Notes: generated by a model not told the origin, from the sequence alone. A DNA stretch of 64,000 nt from Allolobophora icterica (GCA_963556255.1 OY744611.1:7763474-7827473); one strand, 5' to 3'. Shown: positions 19,331-31,602, counted from the stretch's first letter. Numbers and translations: made by a program.

Positions 19331-20352
19331 ACACTGTGTCCCAATTGAACTGATACCCTTTTTGTTTTGGCAATAAATCTGTCAATCCTAAATATAATTC
19401 AATAAAATTCCACAGGTTGAAAGAGGGATAAATTATCAATATCTTCTGAAATTTCATTAAATTCTGTCAACAGGTTCCAAAGTTATGAACATTCAAATTT
19501 GGACAAACAAAATTCGAACTTTCCAACATGTAAAAGATAAAATTATTTTTTTGCAAACTGCATACCTTACTTACTAAGAAGGTATGACGTCATAATGACT
19601 TCATTTCCATTTAAGCCGACAATAATAAAAGAAAATGGTTTTCAGTGAAGATGACTTGAGCTTGATTAAAATTTTAAGACAAGAAAAACTTTACGGAACA
19701 AAAAGGTTTTTGAAGAAATTTCATATTCCAGCAGCACGGTGTATCCAGCTCACCGAGCAAGAGAAACTGTGGATCTGCTGTCAAGAGAAAGTCCAGATTT
19801 TATTTCACCCACTCTTTGGTCCTCCAGTAGCCATAATCTCAATCCGCTCAACTACAAGATATGGAGCGTCCTTCCAGAACGTGTTTATCCCAAACCCGCG
19901 TATACGCGACATTGAGCATCTGAAACAGCGAGTTGTGCAGGAATGGAATCGTTTTGATCAAGAAATTGTTGATCGTGCAATCAATGAACATTGGCGAGAT
20001 CGCCTTAGAGCATGTACTCCAGCTAATATCGGGCATTTTTAACATCAACTTTGAAGGACAGTTGATTGAAATTAATTTAAAATGTCGATGTCTTGATGTT
20101 TTTGTCGAATTCTAAATTTTAATAAAAATAATTTTAAAAATGACTTTTTACATGTTGGAAAGTTCGAATTTTGTTTGTCCAAATTTGAATGTTCATAACT
20201 TTTGACTCTGTTGACAGAAATTGATGAAATTTTCGGAAAATATTGATAATTTATCACTTTTTCAAGATGTGAAATTTTTATTGAATTATATTTACAATTG
20301 ACAGATTTATTACCAAAACAAAAAGGGTATCAGTTCAATTGGGACACAGTGT
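19331..20352 (+). mobile_element. Mariner-like element 2, internally deleted
   Basis: Inverted ends ACACTGTGTCCCAATTGAAC at 19331 and its complement ending at 20352 are perfect over about 28 bases and remain alike for ~70. TA microsatellite lies on both sides. Confidence 0.92.
19635..20042 (+). pseudogene. Internally deleted mariner transposase
   Basis: 135 codons join the start of a transposase (MVFSEDDLSLIKILRQEK, the first helix-turn-helix) to its end (IEHLKQRVVQEWNRFDQEIV, WRDRLRACTPANIGHF). The second helix-turn-helix and the whole catalytic core with its three acidic residues are missing. Such deletion derivatives are moved by full-length relatives. The opening MVFS.DDL is shared with the transposase at 20725, so elements 2 and 3 are related though their ends differ. 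Confidence 0.85.
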
Positions 20353-20353
20353 G

Positions 20354-20446
<93 letters not shown>
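20353..20446. repeat. TA dinucleotide microsatellite
   Basis: About 90 bp of nearly pure (TA)n between mariner elements 2 and 3; it is a natural target for TA-specific transposons. Confidence 0.97.
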
Positions 20447-20449
<3 letters not shown>

Positions 20450-21684
20450 GAGTAGCCCAGTAAAAACGTTCCCAAACTTTGTTAACCTGGCAAAGATCTA
20501 ATTTCAGAGATATCAAATTTTAATTTATACCAAAATGTTAAGCAATTATTTCAGTGCACAAATGTCACATTTCAAGAGAGTACGTTTATTATGTCACACC
20601 CTGCGGCAAGGTTATGACGTCATACCTGTTTACAAATTTTGCACAAAACTACGTAATTTATTTCGCCGCGAAGTAACGAGAGTATCTTGATTAAACTAGT
20701 CCTCGAAGTAGTAAGCATTAAAACATGGTGTTTTCAAATGATGATCTCGCTGTTATTAAGATATCATTTGAGAAGGATTGGCGAGGCAATCGAATCGTTC
20801 AGGAATATCCGCGTAAAAACTGCTCAAGACAAAGCATGAACCGAGTCATTAATAAGCTTATTGAAACTGGTAGCGTTGCTCGCAAGCCTGGGAGTGGTCG
20901 TCCAACAACTGCAACGACTGTTGATAATGCTGAGAGTGTAGAGCAGTTGTGTCAATCGCAGGAAAATGCACCTGGCACACATCAATCTCAACGCAAAATA
21001 GCCAGCACTCTGAACATTTCACGTAGCTCAGTACAAAGAATTCTTTCTAAGAAGCAGTTGAAGGCATACAAACGAATCCCAACAACAAGATTTATAACTG
21101 ACGTTAAAAAATAAACGCAATGTTAGATGTCGTGCGCTGTATACTCGATTTTCAAAATCTGATATTAAGAACATATATTCTTTACATGCAGTTGAGGAGG
21201 ATTTCACACTGGAAATACCTCTTAACAGACAGAATAGCCGCGTTTACGGCTCTAGCAATGAACGAAAGTCTTCAATTGCGCCAGAAAGACTTTATCATGA
21301 GACTAGTCGTTTCTCTAAAAAAAATTAATGGTATCTGCTGGAGTTTCGATGCAAAATGGTCTCTATTAGTCGACACACAAATACAGAAGTCAATAGGACA
21401 GTGGAAACAGCGTTTAAGGGTCGTTACAAGAGAAGGCGGAGGATCAATTAAACATTTTGTTCGCGTAAAACGTCATCATAAAACAACTGTGCAAAATTGT
21501 GACCATGGGTCATACAGTTCTAACAACAATTTCTCTCAAACTGTTGAGTTTTTTGCGCTAAATTTTGGCTGTGTTGTACAAATATGAATTATGATTAGTT
21601 TGATGTACTATGATTCAATTTACTTTAAAATTGTTTAATTGCCAGGTTAACAAAGTTTGGGAACGTTTTTAATGGGCCACCCGT
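20447..21684 (+). mobile_element. Mariner-like element 3, decayed
   Basis: The left end ACGAGTAGCCCAGTAAAAAC and right end (complement ACGGGTGGCCCATTAAAAAC) are inverted repeats that continue CGTTCCCAAACTTTGTTAAC for ~40 bases. The element is 1.24 kb with a broken transposase. Confidence 0.9.
20725..21590 (+). pseudogene. Mariner transposase, frameshifted and deleted
   Basis: The first 129 codons (20725-21114) give both N-terminal DNA-binding helices: MVFSNDDLAVIKISFEKDW, then SGRPTTAT and QRKIASTLNISRSSVQRIL. A stop at 21112 is followed by decayed frames with LMVSAGVS and FVDTQIQK-like traces near 21330-21390 and WKQRLRVV at ~21400-21420. The catalytic core is mostly gone. Confidence 0.83.
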
Positions 21685-21811
21685 TATATATCGTTTGCGT
21701 TTCTAAATTTTATGATTTTAACAGCATATGAACAGCTGTTTCTTTCGTTTGCCTTCTGAAATTTTGCAAATGTTTACACAAATCATTATATTTAATACGT
21801 GCAGAAGAAGG

Positions 21812-21900
21812 AATGAATAGAATAGAATAGAATATTCTTTATTGGAACCAATTGCAAACCGCATTTTGGTGTACAGCAGCGTAAACATGTTTATACAGAT
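21812..21900 (-). mobile_element. 3' end of a non-LTR retroelement
   Basis: On the minus strand the sequence ends CCAATAAAGAATATTC followed by TATTC repeats, a typical LINE-type tail with a short tandem 3' repeat. No coding part is attached. Confidence 0.5.
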
Positions 21901-22109
21901 AATATACTAATAATATGTTAATATTAGCTACTAATATTTGTCTCAATTATCTCCAATTTATAGGCCTATTGTTTTTACCCATATCGTAAACTAAGCAGCT
22001 TCATAAAGCATCCTATAATGATAAACGTTTGCATCCTGAATCATTCCTGATGATAAATGTATCACTGGCAATGATGAATAGACTGACCATTTTCAGAAGT
22101 CTTCGCGCT

Positions 22110-22710
22110 ATCGTAATCGTAATCTCCAAACTTCTAAAGCGCCACTCGAAGGCCAAGCGCAGGGCACCAGCCTATTCAGGAGCGCTACGTCAAATCAGAG
22201 GGAGTTTCCAGAGACTTGTCCACAAGAGGTTCGAGTCCAGTTTCCAGAAGGCCAAACCAAATCAGAGGGGGTTTTCCAGAGAGTAGTCTAAAAGAGGTCC
22301 AAGTCAAGTTTTCAGAGGACCAGATCACGAGAGGCAGAGCAGCTGTCAAGGCGGGTGTCGTATAGGTCGAGAATAATTTGAAGGCGGAGGATCAGATGAG
22401 TCAGGGTAGGAGTTCCTGAAAAGATGAGACTTCAATTTTGAGTGGAAAGCCCGGGGTTGATAGATAGAGGAACACGATGAGGAGGATGAAGGACGGGTTG
22501 CGATGGTTATGGAGGCACTGAGAAACAGCGGAATTCAGGGGGGAGAGATCATTCCAGAGGCGTGGTGTTGTGTTGGATATGGCTCGGTGGGAGAACTTGA
22601 GGTGAGTAGCGACTGGGGGTCGAGAAAGATTGAGATAGGAGGAGGATCTAAAGCATATCGCTTTGACATCACGAACCAGTTCTCTGTTGCAATGGAGTCT
22701 CTTAAGCAAT
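22110..22710 (-). mobile_element. L2/CR1-type LINE 3' end
   Basis: On the minus strand 22709-22401 reads HLKFSHRAISNTTPRLWNDL, the usual last block of L2-type reverse-transcriptase ORFs. A 3' untranslated region with CCTCTTG-GAC units and a GCGCTTTAGAAGTTTGGAG end with TACGAT repeats follows. The same 3' end occurs at 55755-56815 and 58756-59230. Confidence 0.8.
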
Positions 22711-23320
22711 TATTATGTAAACTAATAAATTTACTTAAGAAACATTCGCTAGGTGAAAAGAGCATGCAAATTTCTTAATTTCTTTGAAGCCGTGCAAAAT
22801 ATATTATGCTGCATTGAGCTACTCGAACTTTGATAGCATTATCAACTAAGAAAGCAAATATTGTACAAGCATGCTATAAATGATCAATAAAACGTTTACA
22901 CTATCTCATTATAATTCAACAAAAGTTCTCTGGATGCATCGTCGTTTTCTGTAGGTTATCTGATGTTCACAGGTAAGCTCAAAATACAGTTAAGTTATTG
23001 TGTCAAGTTTCAAGTCATTTTCTTATTAAAGCAATCGATGTCTTTTACCTCACTGTTGGACCATCAAAGAGTATTAAATAATAGCACACAACTGCACGTT
23101 GTCAACGCCAACCATAGCACGGGTAAAGCGGTAATGCAACTCTTTCAAGTTTACTGTTGCTGCGATTATGCTTCAGCCGAAAGAACCTTATCACCAGGAT
23201 TTCTTGGCTGCGCTAAGTTTACCATTAAATGTGACCAAGAACCGTAAGAAGCTCTCCATGAGAAGGCACAGCCATCTTAGATTGACAGATGAATTTTCAG
23301 CTTGCAGTCACTAAGGGTTA
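22711..23320. other. No gene recognised
   Basis: A 94-codon plus frame at 22963 has no recognisable motif. Otherwise nothing is supported. Confidence 0.4.
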
Positions 23321-23866
23321 GGGTTTCCAGATTTCTAAACTAGAAAGTCGGGACGCAATTTGGAGCACCGTAATCGTAAAACACCTCACAATGTGGGACA
23401 AACGGCGTGAGTCGCGTAAACGAGTAGGCCTAATTTTTTGGGAAAGTAACGGTTTATTTAAACAGACGATTAAGATTAAGATTTATGTTTTTGAACAATG
23501 TAATGATATTAGTATGTGCTTAAATGGCGTTATTAAAGATTTTTCGTTAGGTACAAATATATTTTTATAATTTTTATTACATTATAGTATGGTTCATTTC
23601 CAAGTTTCCAACACTGATTTCTGCAAAAATTGTGACTGAGCTTTTAAAAATATGGTCTAGGATAATTTTAAGAACACATGCAGATTCTGTTAAATCAAGT
23701 TTTCAAACAGTTTTGTTATGCGATGATCACAATTTTGATTTAAAGCTGTATTTCAAATTACTCTTCTACCACAAATTTGAAAGCTGTCCCAACTAGGTGA
23801 AGTCGGGACGCGGGACATTTACCTCGGAATCGGGACTGTCCCGACAAAATCGAGACGGCTGGAAAC
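23321..23866. mobile_element. Possible hAT-like non-autonomous element
   Basis: GTTTCCAG at 23323 faces CTGGAAAC at 23859; inside each end lie GTCGGGAC sequences (23347 and the complement near 23835). The ~545-bp AT-rich interior has no frame. No clean target duplication could be seen, so this is a weak call. Confidence 0.4.
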
Positions 23867-24159
23867 TCACTCAAGATAAAATTAATATTGAAGTTATCGG
23901 TTAAATATACATGCTAACCGCAGACTATTAGGACTTCGAGCCCTTACATAAGATACATTATTTCTAGACTTAGGATCATTTGTTTTAGACATAGCAGTGA
24001 TAACATTAGTCAGCTCAGCCGTCTACAATAAGCTCAGTAGCGGACCGAGTATTGATCCATGTGGTACATCAAAAAGAATTGAATTGGTTTCTGCGACATA
24101 TAGTCTCAACACATGTTCAGCATCATCATTCGCTCGAACCGGAAAGACTTTAGGCCAGA

Positions 24160-25270
24160 GGTCGATTAGATGAGTCGAACGTTGAACTTACGTCAGGAAG
24201 AGCAAGATACCAGCGCCCTTGTAAAGGTTTAAAAGGCGCTTAAGAAGTAGCCAGATACATACATCCAGAGTCAGTGGCATCGCAGTAGATGTTCGGGTCA
24301 GTTTGAGCAGAACCGTTTCAGCCGAACATGCCTTTTAGGTCAGCCTTTCGTGAAGCCTTATTCTACATTCGGCATAAAGTCACTTGCTTCTAGGTGTAGC
24401 GCACAATCTGCCGAACCTCAGCGTTCTTCATAAGTCTTGAGAGAATGTAAGGTTTGGGGCTTTTGCCGGAAGTTGCTGATAATGTTCGACGAAGGTGATT
24501 GCGCGCTTTAAAAATGCTGGTAGAATTCCTTCGGCCAATGATGAATTGCAGAGATGCACAACAAAAGGCAGAAGCTCATCGACAAATTCAGAAAAGGAGG
24601 ATGGTTGATTTAGGATCAAATGCGCACGATTTTTATGGTGAATATTGCATGAGCTTTTCAGTTATTCGTCAATTAGGCCTATAGTAGAAGATGCAAGCTG
24701 GAACGAGAAAAGGAGGAATAAGAAAGGGGTTAAAAAAAGAGAAAAAGATACTAAAATTCATGGAAATATTATAATATTAATATTATTAACAAAACTAGAG
24801 TCTGCATAGGTTTTTTCACAGGGGGAGGGGCACAATAGACAGGGGGAGGGGCACATTATGTAGTTTTCCTCCTGAAAATTTCGAAGAAACACCCAAAATC
24901 TGTTAAATTTCTTCGCGCGGACGCGAAAAAGTTTTTACCTCTTTTTTGAAGTCCTTGCCTGCCCTGAAAAAAGCTGAAATGATGTCCCTGCTAACGGGAG
25001 AGAATGACGGTGCTCATCTTTTGAACTAGTAATGTTTTTAATATTATAGGAAATCGCTAGCACGCCTTCATTCTGCACTAAAGTTTTTAGAAACGCTGTC
25101 TAAAACTGCATTTTGCTTTAATCTGACAAGAGGCTAGCAAGCAAAATTAAATCCGTTGCTTGGTCCCAGGCGTAATGGCTGATCAACTAGTGTTTACGCA
25201 GTAGTTATCATGAAATATATTCATAGTCCTTGACTTTCCGTCATTAATTTAAGTGAAATTCAATGACTAC
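24160..25270 (+). repeat. Diverged segmental-duplication unit 1
   Basis: Non-coding blocks here recur downstream in the same order: GAACTTAC-GT(C)AGGAAGAG with CCAGAGTCA(G/A)TGGCATCGCAG (24188-24296; again 45396-45511), AACTAGTAATGTTTTTAA with TAGCACGCCTTCA (25024-25072; again 32310-32332 and 46258-46305), and ACTTTCCGTCATTAATTT (25232; again 32488). It marks the oldest or most decayed copy of the duplicated segment that carries the acidic gene; no exon of that gene was found in this copy. Confidence 0.7.
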
Positions 25271-26530
25271 ACGGAGTTGGTGCAACTGTTAATCGTGGGT
25301 ATTTTGCGTTCTAGTCCGCTTCTGTGATGCATGCTGAGCCAACCGCGTGGAATTTTCATCATCGCATGGCAGCCGCCACATGATTGGTAACAAATAAAAA
25401 CGAAGATTCCGGAATTTCCAGGTGCTAGCCTACTCCAGTAAACCTTCAGAATTATACTATAAAGATTCCAGCAACACAATATCTGTTGCCAAGAATATCA
25501 CGGACGCAGTCTTGCTGGGCACTATATTTCGAATATGAATTGAATGTGAACTTTACATTATCGCCTACCAATGAACTAGCCATTCTTCGAACAGGTTTCC
25601 ATCCGGAAGTGAGCGTCAGAATCGCTCATATCTGCTAATAGCGTTTTCTGTTCCAGCCACAGTAATATTTTACATCGACTGTCTATTTTGTAAAATGTGA
25701 GCGTTTGAATTGCATTGTTAAAAGGCTACTTACTTTCTCAAAGGATTTGAATGGATTGGAACTATACTGTGATCATACGGATATGATCGCTTCCATTAAA
25801 CATCAAACTGAAATAGGAAGTCTGGATTACTCTCTGACTCGATCGATCATGTAGGCCTACATTTCATCAGTGAAACTAAAGGAAGCCAACACTTTGGCCA
25901 CAGCTTTTCTCATTCTGTTGACGTTTCCAGTCTTAGTAGCGTAGGCTACTACGAACGTTCTTGCAGCAAACTGATATGAAACTTATCAAATCCTGTTTTG
26001 GTTCTGCGAATTCATCGAGAAAGAATTAAGTCGCTTTCATCAATTTCGGGGAAAAACTCAGACTCCTTGCAGCTGTCAAGGCTCGAAACGTTTTTCCTTT
26101 TGGTGTGGTGAATGTAATAGTAGACCTAATTATTAAGGTCTATGTCACCGATTAACGTACGGCACATGCCGTTCATCTGAATACACTTTTAAGAGCGGTA
26201 TAAATCTCGAGGTTACGTTTTCTGTTGACCCAGAGCGCAAAACTAGTCTACTGAAAGATATAAGCAACTAGCGGAAAGGGACCGTTATATAAATATATAT
26301 AGTCTGATAATAATTATAGTCTTATGAGTCCCTTACCTCGACACAGCAGTATTAAAGCACTCACTCCGTAGCACAGTTAGACGGGAATGGAAGTGCTAAA
26401 TGCAGAAAAGACGAGAAGGGGGTAGAAATCAAGTCATTTTGCGACCGTCTTTTATGGATATCCCTTAATCCGTCATTGTATTATACATAACACCATTCCG
26501 TTCAACCCCGCCCTGTCACCTCATCACTAA
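25271..26530. other. No gene recognised
   Basis: Low-complexity AT-rich sequence. A block with CTCGAGGTTACGTTTTCTGT at ~26207 has a diverged second copy near 26920 flanking the LINE fragment at 26540-26820, so they may be the two edges of one older repeat. Confidence 0.35.
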
Positions 26531-26539
26531 CATTTTGAA

Positions 26540-26820
26540 ATCGTTCCATAGCCTTAGCAGTTCGGCCCCTGTGGAATAAACTCCCGCCAGAATTACGGCA
26601 ATTATCTGATAAATCCTACGGACTTACCAAAACTGCATCTCTTGCTATTTCTGGCCCAGTCTTTCACTCGAAACCAAAAACTCTCCTCTTCCAGTTCTTC
26701 CATAAACCCTGTCGTGATTCCTCTTCATCCCTTAACTCCCTCTCCGGTTCAATTCCCAACACTATCGACCGTAGCCATCTGACTGTCTGCCTTCCTGACG
26801 CTAGGATATTGACCTAGAAC
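26540..26820 (+). mobile_element. LINE reverse-transcriptase C-terminal fragment
   Basis: The frame RPLWNKLPPELRQLSDKSYG at ~26570 followed by KPKTLLFQFFHKPC is the terminal WN.LP...F+ block of CR1/L2-type ORF2. Only the tail survives. Confidence 0.65.
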
Positions 26821-26829
26821 CGATGTGAC

Positions 26830-27940
26830 ATCACATGTATATCGATTTTCGTTTTGACTGAGCGTTTATGAATAAGCTGGTTCCCACGACTTCACTTTTA
26901 TAGGAGCTGTATATATCTCGAAATTACGCTTTTCTGTTGTCTGTTCACATAAATCTTCCTCTCCAAAATTTAGTATCTATATCATTTCGTTTAAATATAA
27001 TAGGCAATGATATCAACATTTGTCGATGGTAGAAAAAACTTTGTCTTGCATACGAAAAAAAATATTATATAGCGGTCTGGAAATTTGCTTATGGAAATTC
27101 CAGCGCAAATTACAACTCTGCACTCATGGAAATTCCAGTCTAAAAATCCCTAAACTAGACTGTGTGTTGTACGATCGGCGAAAGATAGAGAGAAAGCAAA
27201 AGCGCAAAGAGCATTCTTTACGTTAATCACAGAGCAGATAGCCTTCGTCGAAATTAGTTTATATGTCTAGATCAAGGTAAGCATTTAAGTTATAGATATT
27301 TTGCATTATTTGTTGTATTGTACGCATGTACAAACAAACCAAAAAAGACTATTGAAAGTTTGCAGATTTGGGTAAAAACCTGGGACTAACATAGCAATGT
27401 TAGTCCCAGGTAAAGACCGTTAGCTCAGGTCTGTTAACATAATTATCACTTGACCTATTTTCACAGGTCCTTTTGAATAATGTTAAACGCTCTGTGCATA
27501 TTATAGGCCTATACGAAGCTGGAAGAACGAATTGCCTTCTGTATCTAGACTAATCCAAGGTAAATACATATAATGGCGCTCAACATACTACGTGAGTGAG
27601 TAAATAAGTAAGTATGTTATTTATTAAGAAGCGCCAGCAAACGCACAACATATTGCACCCATCTAATATAATAAACATGGAAACATTAAGCAGCAATCCC
27701 ATTTAGCCTACAGGGTGGTTCATTAAAAATGAGAAATTCGCGTACAATTATGTTTAATACAATATGAAATTGTGTTTTGAGCAAATCCTAAACAACTAAA
27801 TTATTCTATCATGTACTTACACAACATGGGCACGCTGCTGTAACCTAAATCTTAACATGAATAAGTCCAGTGTTATAAAATAATATTCGCGCACCCTCGG
27901 GGAGCCTCCACCTCCAATTTTTAATGGTATCGCGAGGGTA
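26830..27940. other. No gene; contains a short perfect hairpin
   Basis: No supported coding sequence. At 27379-27411, CCTGGGACTAACA and its complement surround a 7-base loop. At 27597-27660 lies the inverted tail of the CR1/L2-type LINE whose plus-strand copies end at 28690 and 63130 (GCAAACGC, TAAGAAGCGC, and TAAGTAAGTA repeats). Confidence 0.5.
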
Positions 27941-27944
27941 CACA

Positions 27945-28690
27945 CTGTTAATATTTTGGATGTCGACCTTCATGAAAAATTTGGGTTCTCGAGTCACATC
28001 GTAATCTCGAGGCTTCTACAGCGCCCAAAAAAGCTACGTCGCGGGAACCAGCTTATTCACAGCCACATCAAACACCTGACCATTAAGGCAAGACAGTCCT
28101 TCTTTGCACTTCGGGTTTTGAGAGCTCATGAACTCTCAGAGGACTGTCTGTTTGATGTGGTATGTGCCACTACAGTTGGAAGGATGCTTTATTGCTCGTC
28201 TGTGTGGTGGGGTTTTTCGAGTGGGCTAGAGCGGGAGGCCCTGGAGGGTATAGTCCGGAGGCTGGTGCGCCAGGACTATTTACCTTATTCATTCTCATTT
28301 GAGGCAGGCACTCTGCGACAATGCTGACGCCAGTCTCTTTGCCAATATTTTGTATAATCCATGCCATGTTTTACATCTAATGCTACCGCCTATTAAGCAC
28401 ACTGGTTACTCCTTGCGCCCACGGTCTCATAACCGACAGCTACCTAAGTATGATAACTTGTCTCGGAAATGCTTCCTTTCCTTGATGTTGTATCGTTTAT
28501 GTATTCATTTGTAATAACTTTTCTCTTAAATGTGTAGTTCAGAGACATCGTGACAAATTAATTGGTTACATTGTAATATCACTAATATGTAATATGAAAT
28601 AATATGCTGTATTATTTTTCTTGTACGACGCTGTGCGTTTGCTAGCGCTTCTTAATAAAGAATATACTTACTTACTTACTTACCAGATCA
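27945..28690 (+). mobile_element. CR1/L2-type LINE ORF2 tail and 3' end
   Basis: Reads DVDLHEKFGFSSHI, then IKARQSFFALRVLRAHELSE, VGRMLYCSSVWWGF and, after a frame change near 28310, ILYNPCHVLHLMLPP and YSLRPRSHNRQLPKYDNLSR. This is the region C-terminal to the reverse transcriptase fingers/thumb of CR1/L2-like LINEs. It ends with GCGTTTGCTAGCGCTTCTTA, AATAAAG and TACT repeats. The copy at 62437-63130 belongs to the same family and keeps a longer open frame. Confidence 0.82.
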
Positions 28691-28699
28691 ACCCATAAG

Positions 28700-29730
28700 T
28701 CAGTTATTTTGTCAACTTCCAGTCGCGATTTTTAAAAGCTTAACGGAGCAGGTGATAAAAGAAGGCTGTCAAGTAAAAAAACTCTTGCAACGAAGTCAGC
28801 AGTTACTTCAAATTCTTCCTAAAGAGAGAAGCGTACGAAGCATTTGGATCACAGATGAAAAGACATTTAGGCCCTACAGTTGCCACACCAGTTAATTCTC
28901 AAAATGATCGTGTATATATTCTGATGCCTTGTGACATGGCGAGGGCAGGCCGCCATCCAAATAAGCCTGTAGCACCCGTTGCTTTGCGGGCAGGTTTATC
29001 GCCAAAAGCTAGGTCCACAGCCGACAACAGTGGTTGACGTCAGGAAGGGCATCCGGTCTGTAAAAACCGCTCCAAATTTATCAAATGGATCCGAGTACCG
29101 TAGATCGAGCGGGATGGAAACAGAGGATCCGAGTGGCTGACCCCTCCCCAGCGATGGACTAATCCGAGCCTTAAGGCAAAGAAGAAGAAGATTATGATGC
29201 AAGAAATAAAAAGCAAATTCCAACAATAAGACTCGGACGTGAACATTTGTGTTTCGCATGGGAAAACCATTATAGTGTTTGTTGATCTCGGAGCCAAAGT
29301 AAACAGTAAATATTATACTGTGATCACGTTCTAGAATGAGATTTACTTTCTGATAGTCGATCGAGATGCAATCTTCACAATTGGACGTTGCAGCAGAACC
29401 GAGCTCGTTCACACACAGCAAGAAACACAATAAACTTCCTTCATCAGGAGAAAGTCACCTTCATCGAACAAGACATGTGACCCCCAGACCTAAACCCGGT
29501 AGACTATGCTACTTGGGATGCCCTCAACCATAAAGTCTACCTTCGTCGTAAATTTACATCAACAGAATAATCAAGTTGTCCATTGTTGAGGATTGGTGAA
29601 AAATATCGCAGAGATTTATAAACAGGAGCATTAACGAGTGGCGCAGGCGTTTAGAAAAAAATTGTTGAGAAGGCACTATGGCCTCGAGTTGAAGTACAGC
29701 CTGAGCCTATTGCTGCAAACATTTTCTAGA
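28700..29730 (+). pseudogene. Mariner transposase relic interrupted by an RTE tail
   Basis: Mariner blocks in order: SIWITDEKTF (28840-28870), TVATPVNSQNDRVYI (28877-28921), then after the interruption KTIIVFVDLGAKVNSKYY (29264-29317), NWTLQQNRARSHTARNTINF (29380-29439, where the second catalytic Asp is Asn) and, with a frame change, PPDLNP-type and VDYATWDA (29485-29525), VYLRRKFTS and a C-terminal WRRRLEK-like stretch. Frame changes, stops and the lost Asp mark it as dead. Confidence 0.75.
28922..29195 (+). mobile_element. RTE-type LINE 3' end inserted in the mariner relic
   Basis: TTGACGTCAGGAAGGGCATCCGG (29034 on; key part GTCAGGAAGGGCATCCGG), a GTAAAA stretch, CCGAGTGGCTGACCCC and a terminal AAGAAGAAGA run match the 3' end typical of RTE-clade LINEs. 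The left edge is approximate. Confidence 0.7.
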
Positions 29731-30517
29731 ACACAGCCATTCATCAAGGTAGTTTTCTTTGATTCTTAGTGAGATTACAAGATGCATTGGTCAAAATTTC
29801 ATGATCAACCGTGTCAAACGCTGCTCTTACATCCTGGAGGAAAGCGGCACGACAAAGACCAGACTCAGTTGCGTCCGATATTCCGAGATGAATCTCAGCT
29901 GCAGGACCCTCGCATCAGCAGGACCGTCTCAGTCGAATGTACCTTTTTAAAGCCGGTGTGTAGCTTCGGAGTGAAGTGAGTTGCAGCAGTTGCTACTTAA
30001 TATTGCACCATCTTCGAACAATTACGGCATTTTTCAAAGCCGGCGTCAGATAGGCCTAATCATTTTATCTGATTTATTATCTGCTACGGACAGGATGAAC
30101 TGGTATCACCTATCTGAATTTATTTATACCGAGAGCAGGTTCGGCTTTATTACTACCATTTGTCCACATGTTCTTCATGGACAATAACTGGCATAAACTT
30201 GGATGTGTTGAGTTGGGTTCCGCGGAACCCAGGTCGAAAACTAATGGCGCTGATTTTCCTCATCTGTAAATGATGGATTCTGAGACTTGCATGAGCGGCC
30301 AAGAAGCAATAAAACGTCATTGCCGAGCCGCCGGTTGTTCTTCAAGTGATGCTTTCCTAATAGTTCCGCACCTTGTCCTGTTAGAGAGTGCTTTTTCTTA
30401 GATGCCGAATCCACTCACAGACTTGACAAGGCGGTCGCAGGGCCGGCGCCAGAGTATTTGACGCCCTAGGCGAACCTGTCGCACTGCGCCCCTGGCAAGT
30501 GCGATAATAGGCATAAT

Positions 30518-30662
30518 CAGTGGCGAGGCCACCTATGTTTGTTGTACGGCTTTTGCCGTACCACTTTTAAAGGTTTTACGGAAAAAACAGAATTTTACCG
30601 TACATTTTTACCCAGACCCTCTAATTTGCCATACCACTTTTCAAATCGTGGCGCCGCCACTG
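30518..30662. mobile_element. 145-bp hAT MITE nested in the 1.73 kb hAT
   Basis: Ends CAGTGGCG and CGCCACTG are inverted. Flanks GGCATAAT (30510-30517) and GGCCTAAT (30663-30670) agree in 7 of 8 bases. No coding capacity. Confidence 0.85.
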
Positions 30663-30883
30663 GGCCTAATTAATATTAAATTGATCAAGTTAATATAACC
30701 TTCACACAGGAATGCAGCCGAATGCTGCTTCTTTAATTTAGTATCGTCGTTCATTGTAATCATCTAAGAATCATTATTACTTCTAAATAAAACGATCACG
30801 GAATCAACTTTCGATACTATACTTTCTTATTTTAACAGATTCACAGCGTAACGTTTAAGGTTTAAGTAAAAGGAATTAGTAAT

Positions 30884-31284
30884 CAGGGGCGTAGCCAGCC
30901 TTCAATTCAAGAGGAGGCAAACTTTGATGCAGTGGCGGCGATCTTGTTTGAGAGGTGAGGGGGACATTTTTCAGAGTCCGAAGGGCGGTCGAAAAAACCT
31001 CTGAGAATTTCAGAATTTCGCTCTGAGAATTTCAGAATTTCGGCATGTTTTCTTAAATTTATGTTACGAAAAAAGTTGATGACCTTTTTTTAGTCATTAA
31101 TACATTCGATGACTTGATGACTTTTCTCGGGGCTAAACACACAAGAGGAGGCAACATCCCTGGGGTGTACACCCTAATCGGGTGTATTTGAGTATGCAGG
31201 GCTATAACCCAAGGAAAATTTTTAAATCTACAAAACCAAGAGGAGGCAAATGCCTCCTCTTGCCTCAATGTAGCTACGCCTATT
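30884..31284. mobile_element. 401-bp hAT MITE nested in the 1.73 kb hAT
   Basis: Starts CAGGGGCGTAGCCAG and ends with a decayed GTAGCTACGCCTAT. The exact 8-bp flanks TTAGTAAT lie at 30876-30883 and 31285-31292. Inside, AAGAGGAGGCAAA occurs three times, once inverted near the right end, extending the terminal inverted repeat. Confidence 0.88.
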
Positions 31285-31544
31285 TTAGTAATGTTTCAGG
31301 AAGTGAAGCAGATTACGTATATACTACTTAAAAAATTATAGCAACAAGAACTGCTACTCTAAATTTAGAAGTTCCTTACCATCAGTTGAGTCTTAGTTTC
31401 TTTTTTCAAGAGAGTTTTGAATACTGCAATCGTGTGTAGAGTCACTGTAGGCAATGTAGAGTGTACAGGCCCCACAAGGCTTGTAGAGAGACATTGAGAG
31501 AGGCAGACTGCGACAGAGACAGAGCGAGAGCAAACGAGAGAAAA

Positions 31545-31600
<56 letters not shown>
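31545..31600. repeat. GA dinucleotide microsatellite
   Basis: About 50 bp of (GA)n within the large hAT; the frames across it on both strands are artefacts of the repeat. Confidence 0.95.
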
Positions 31601-31602
<2 letters not shown>

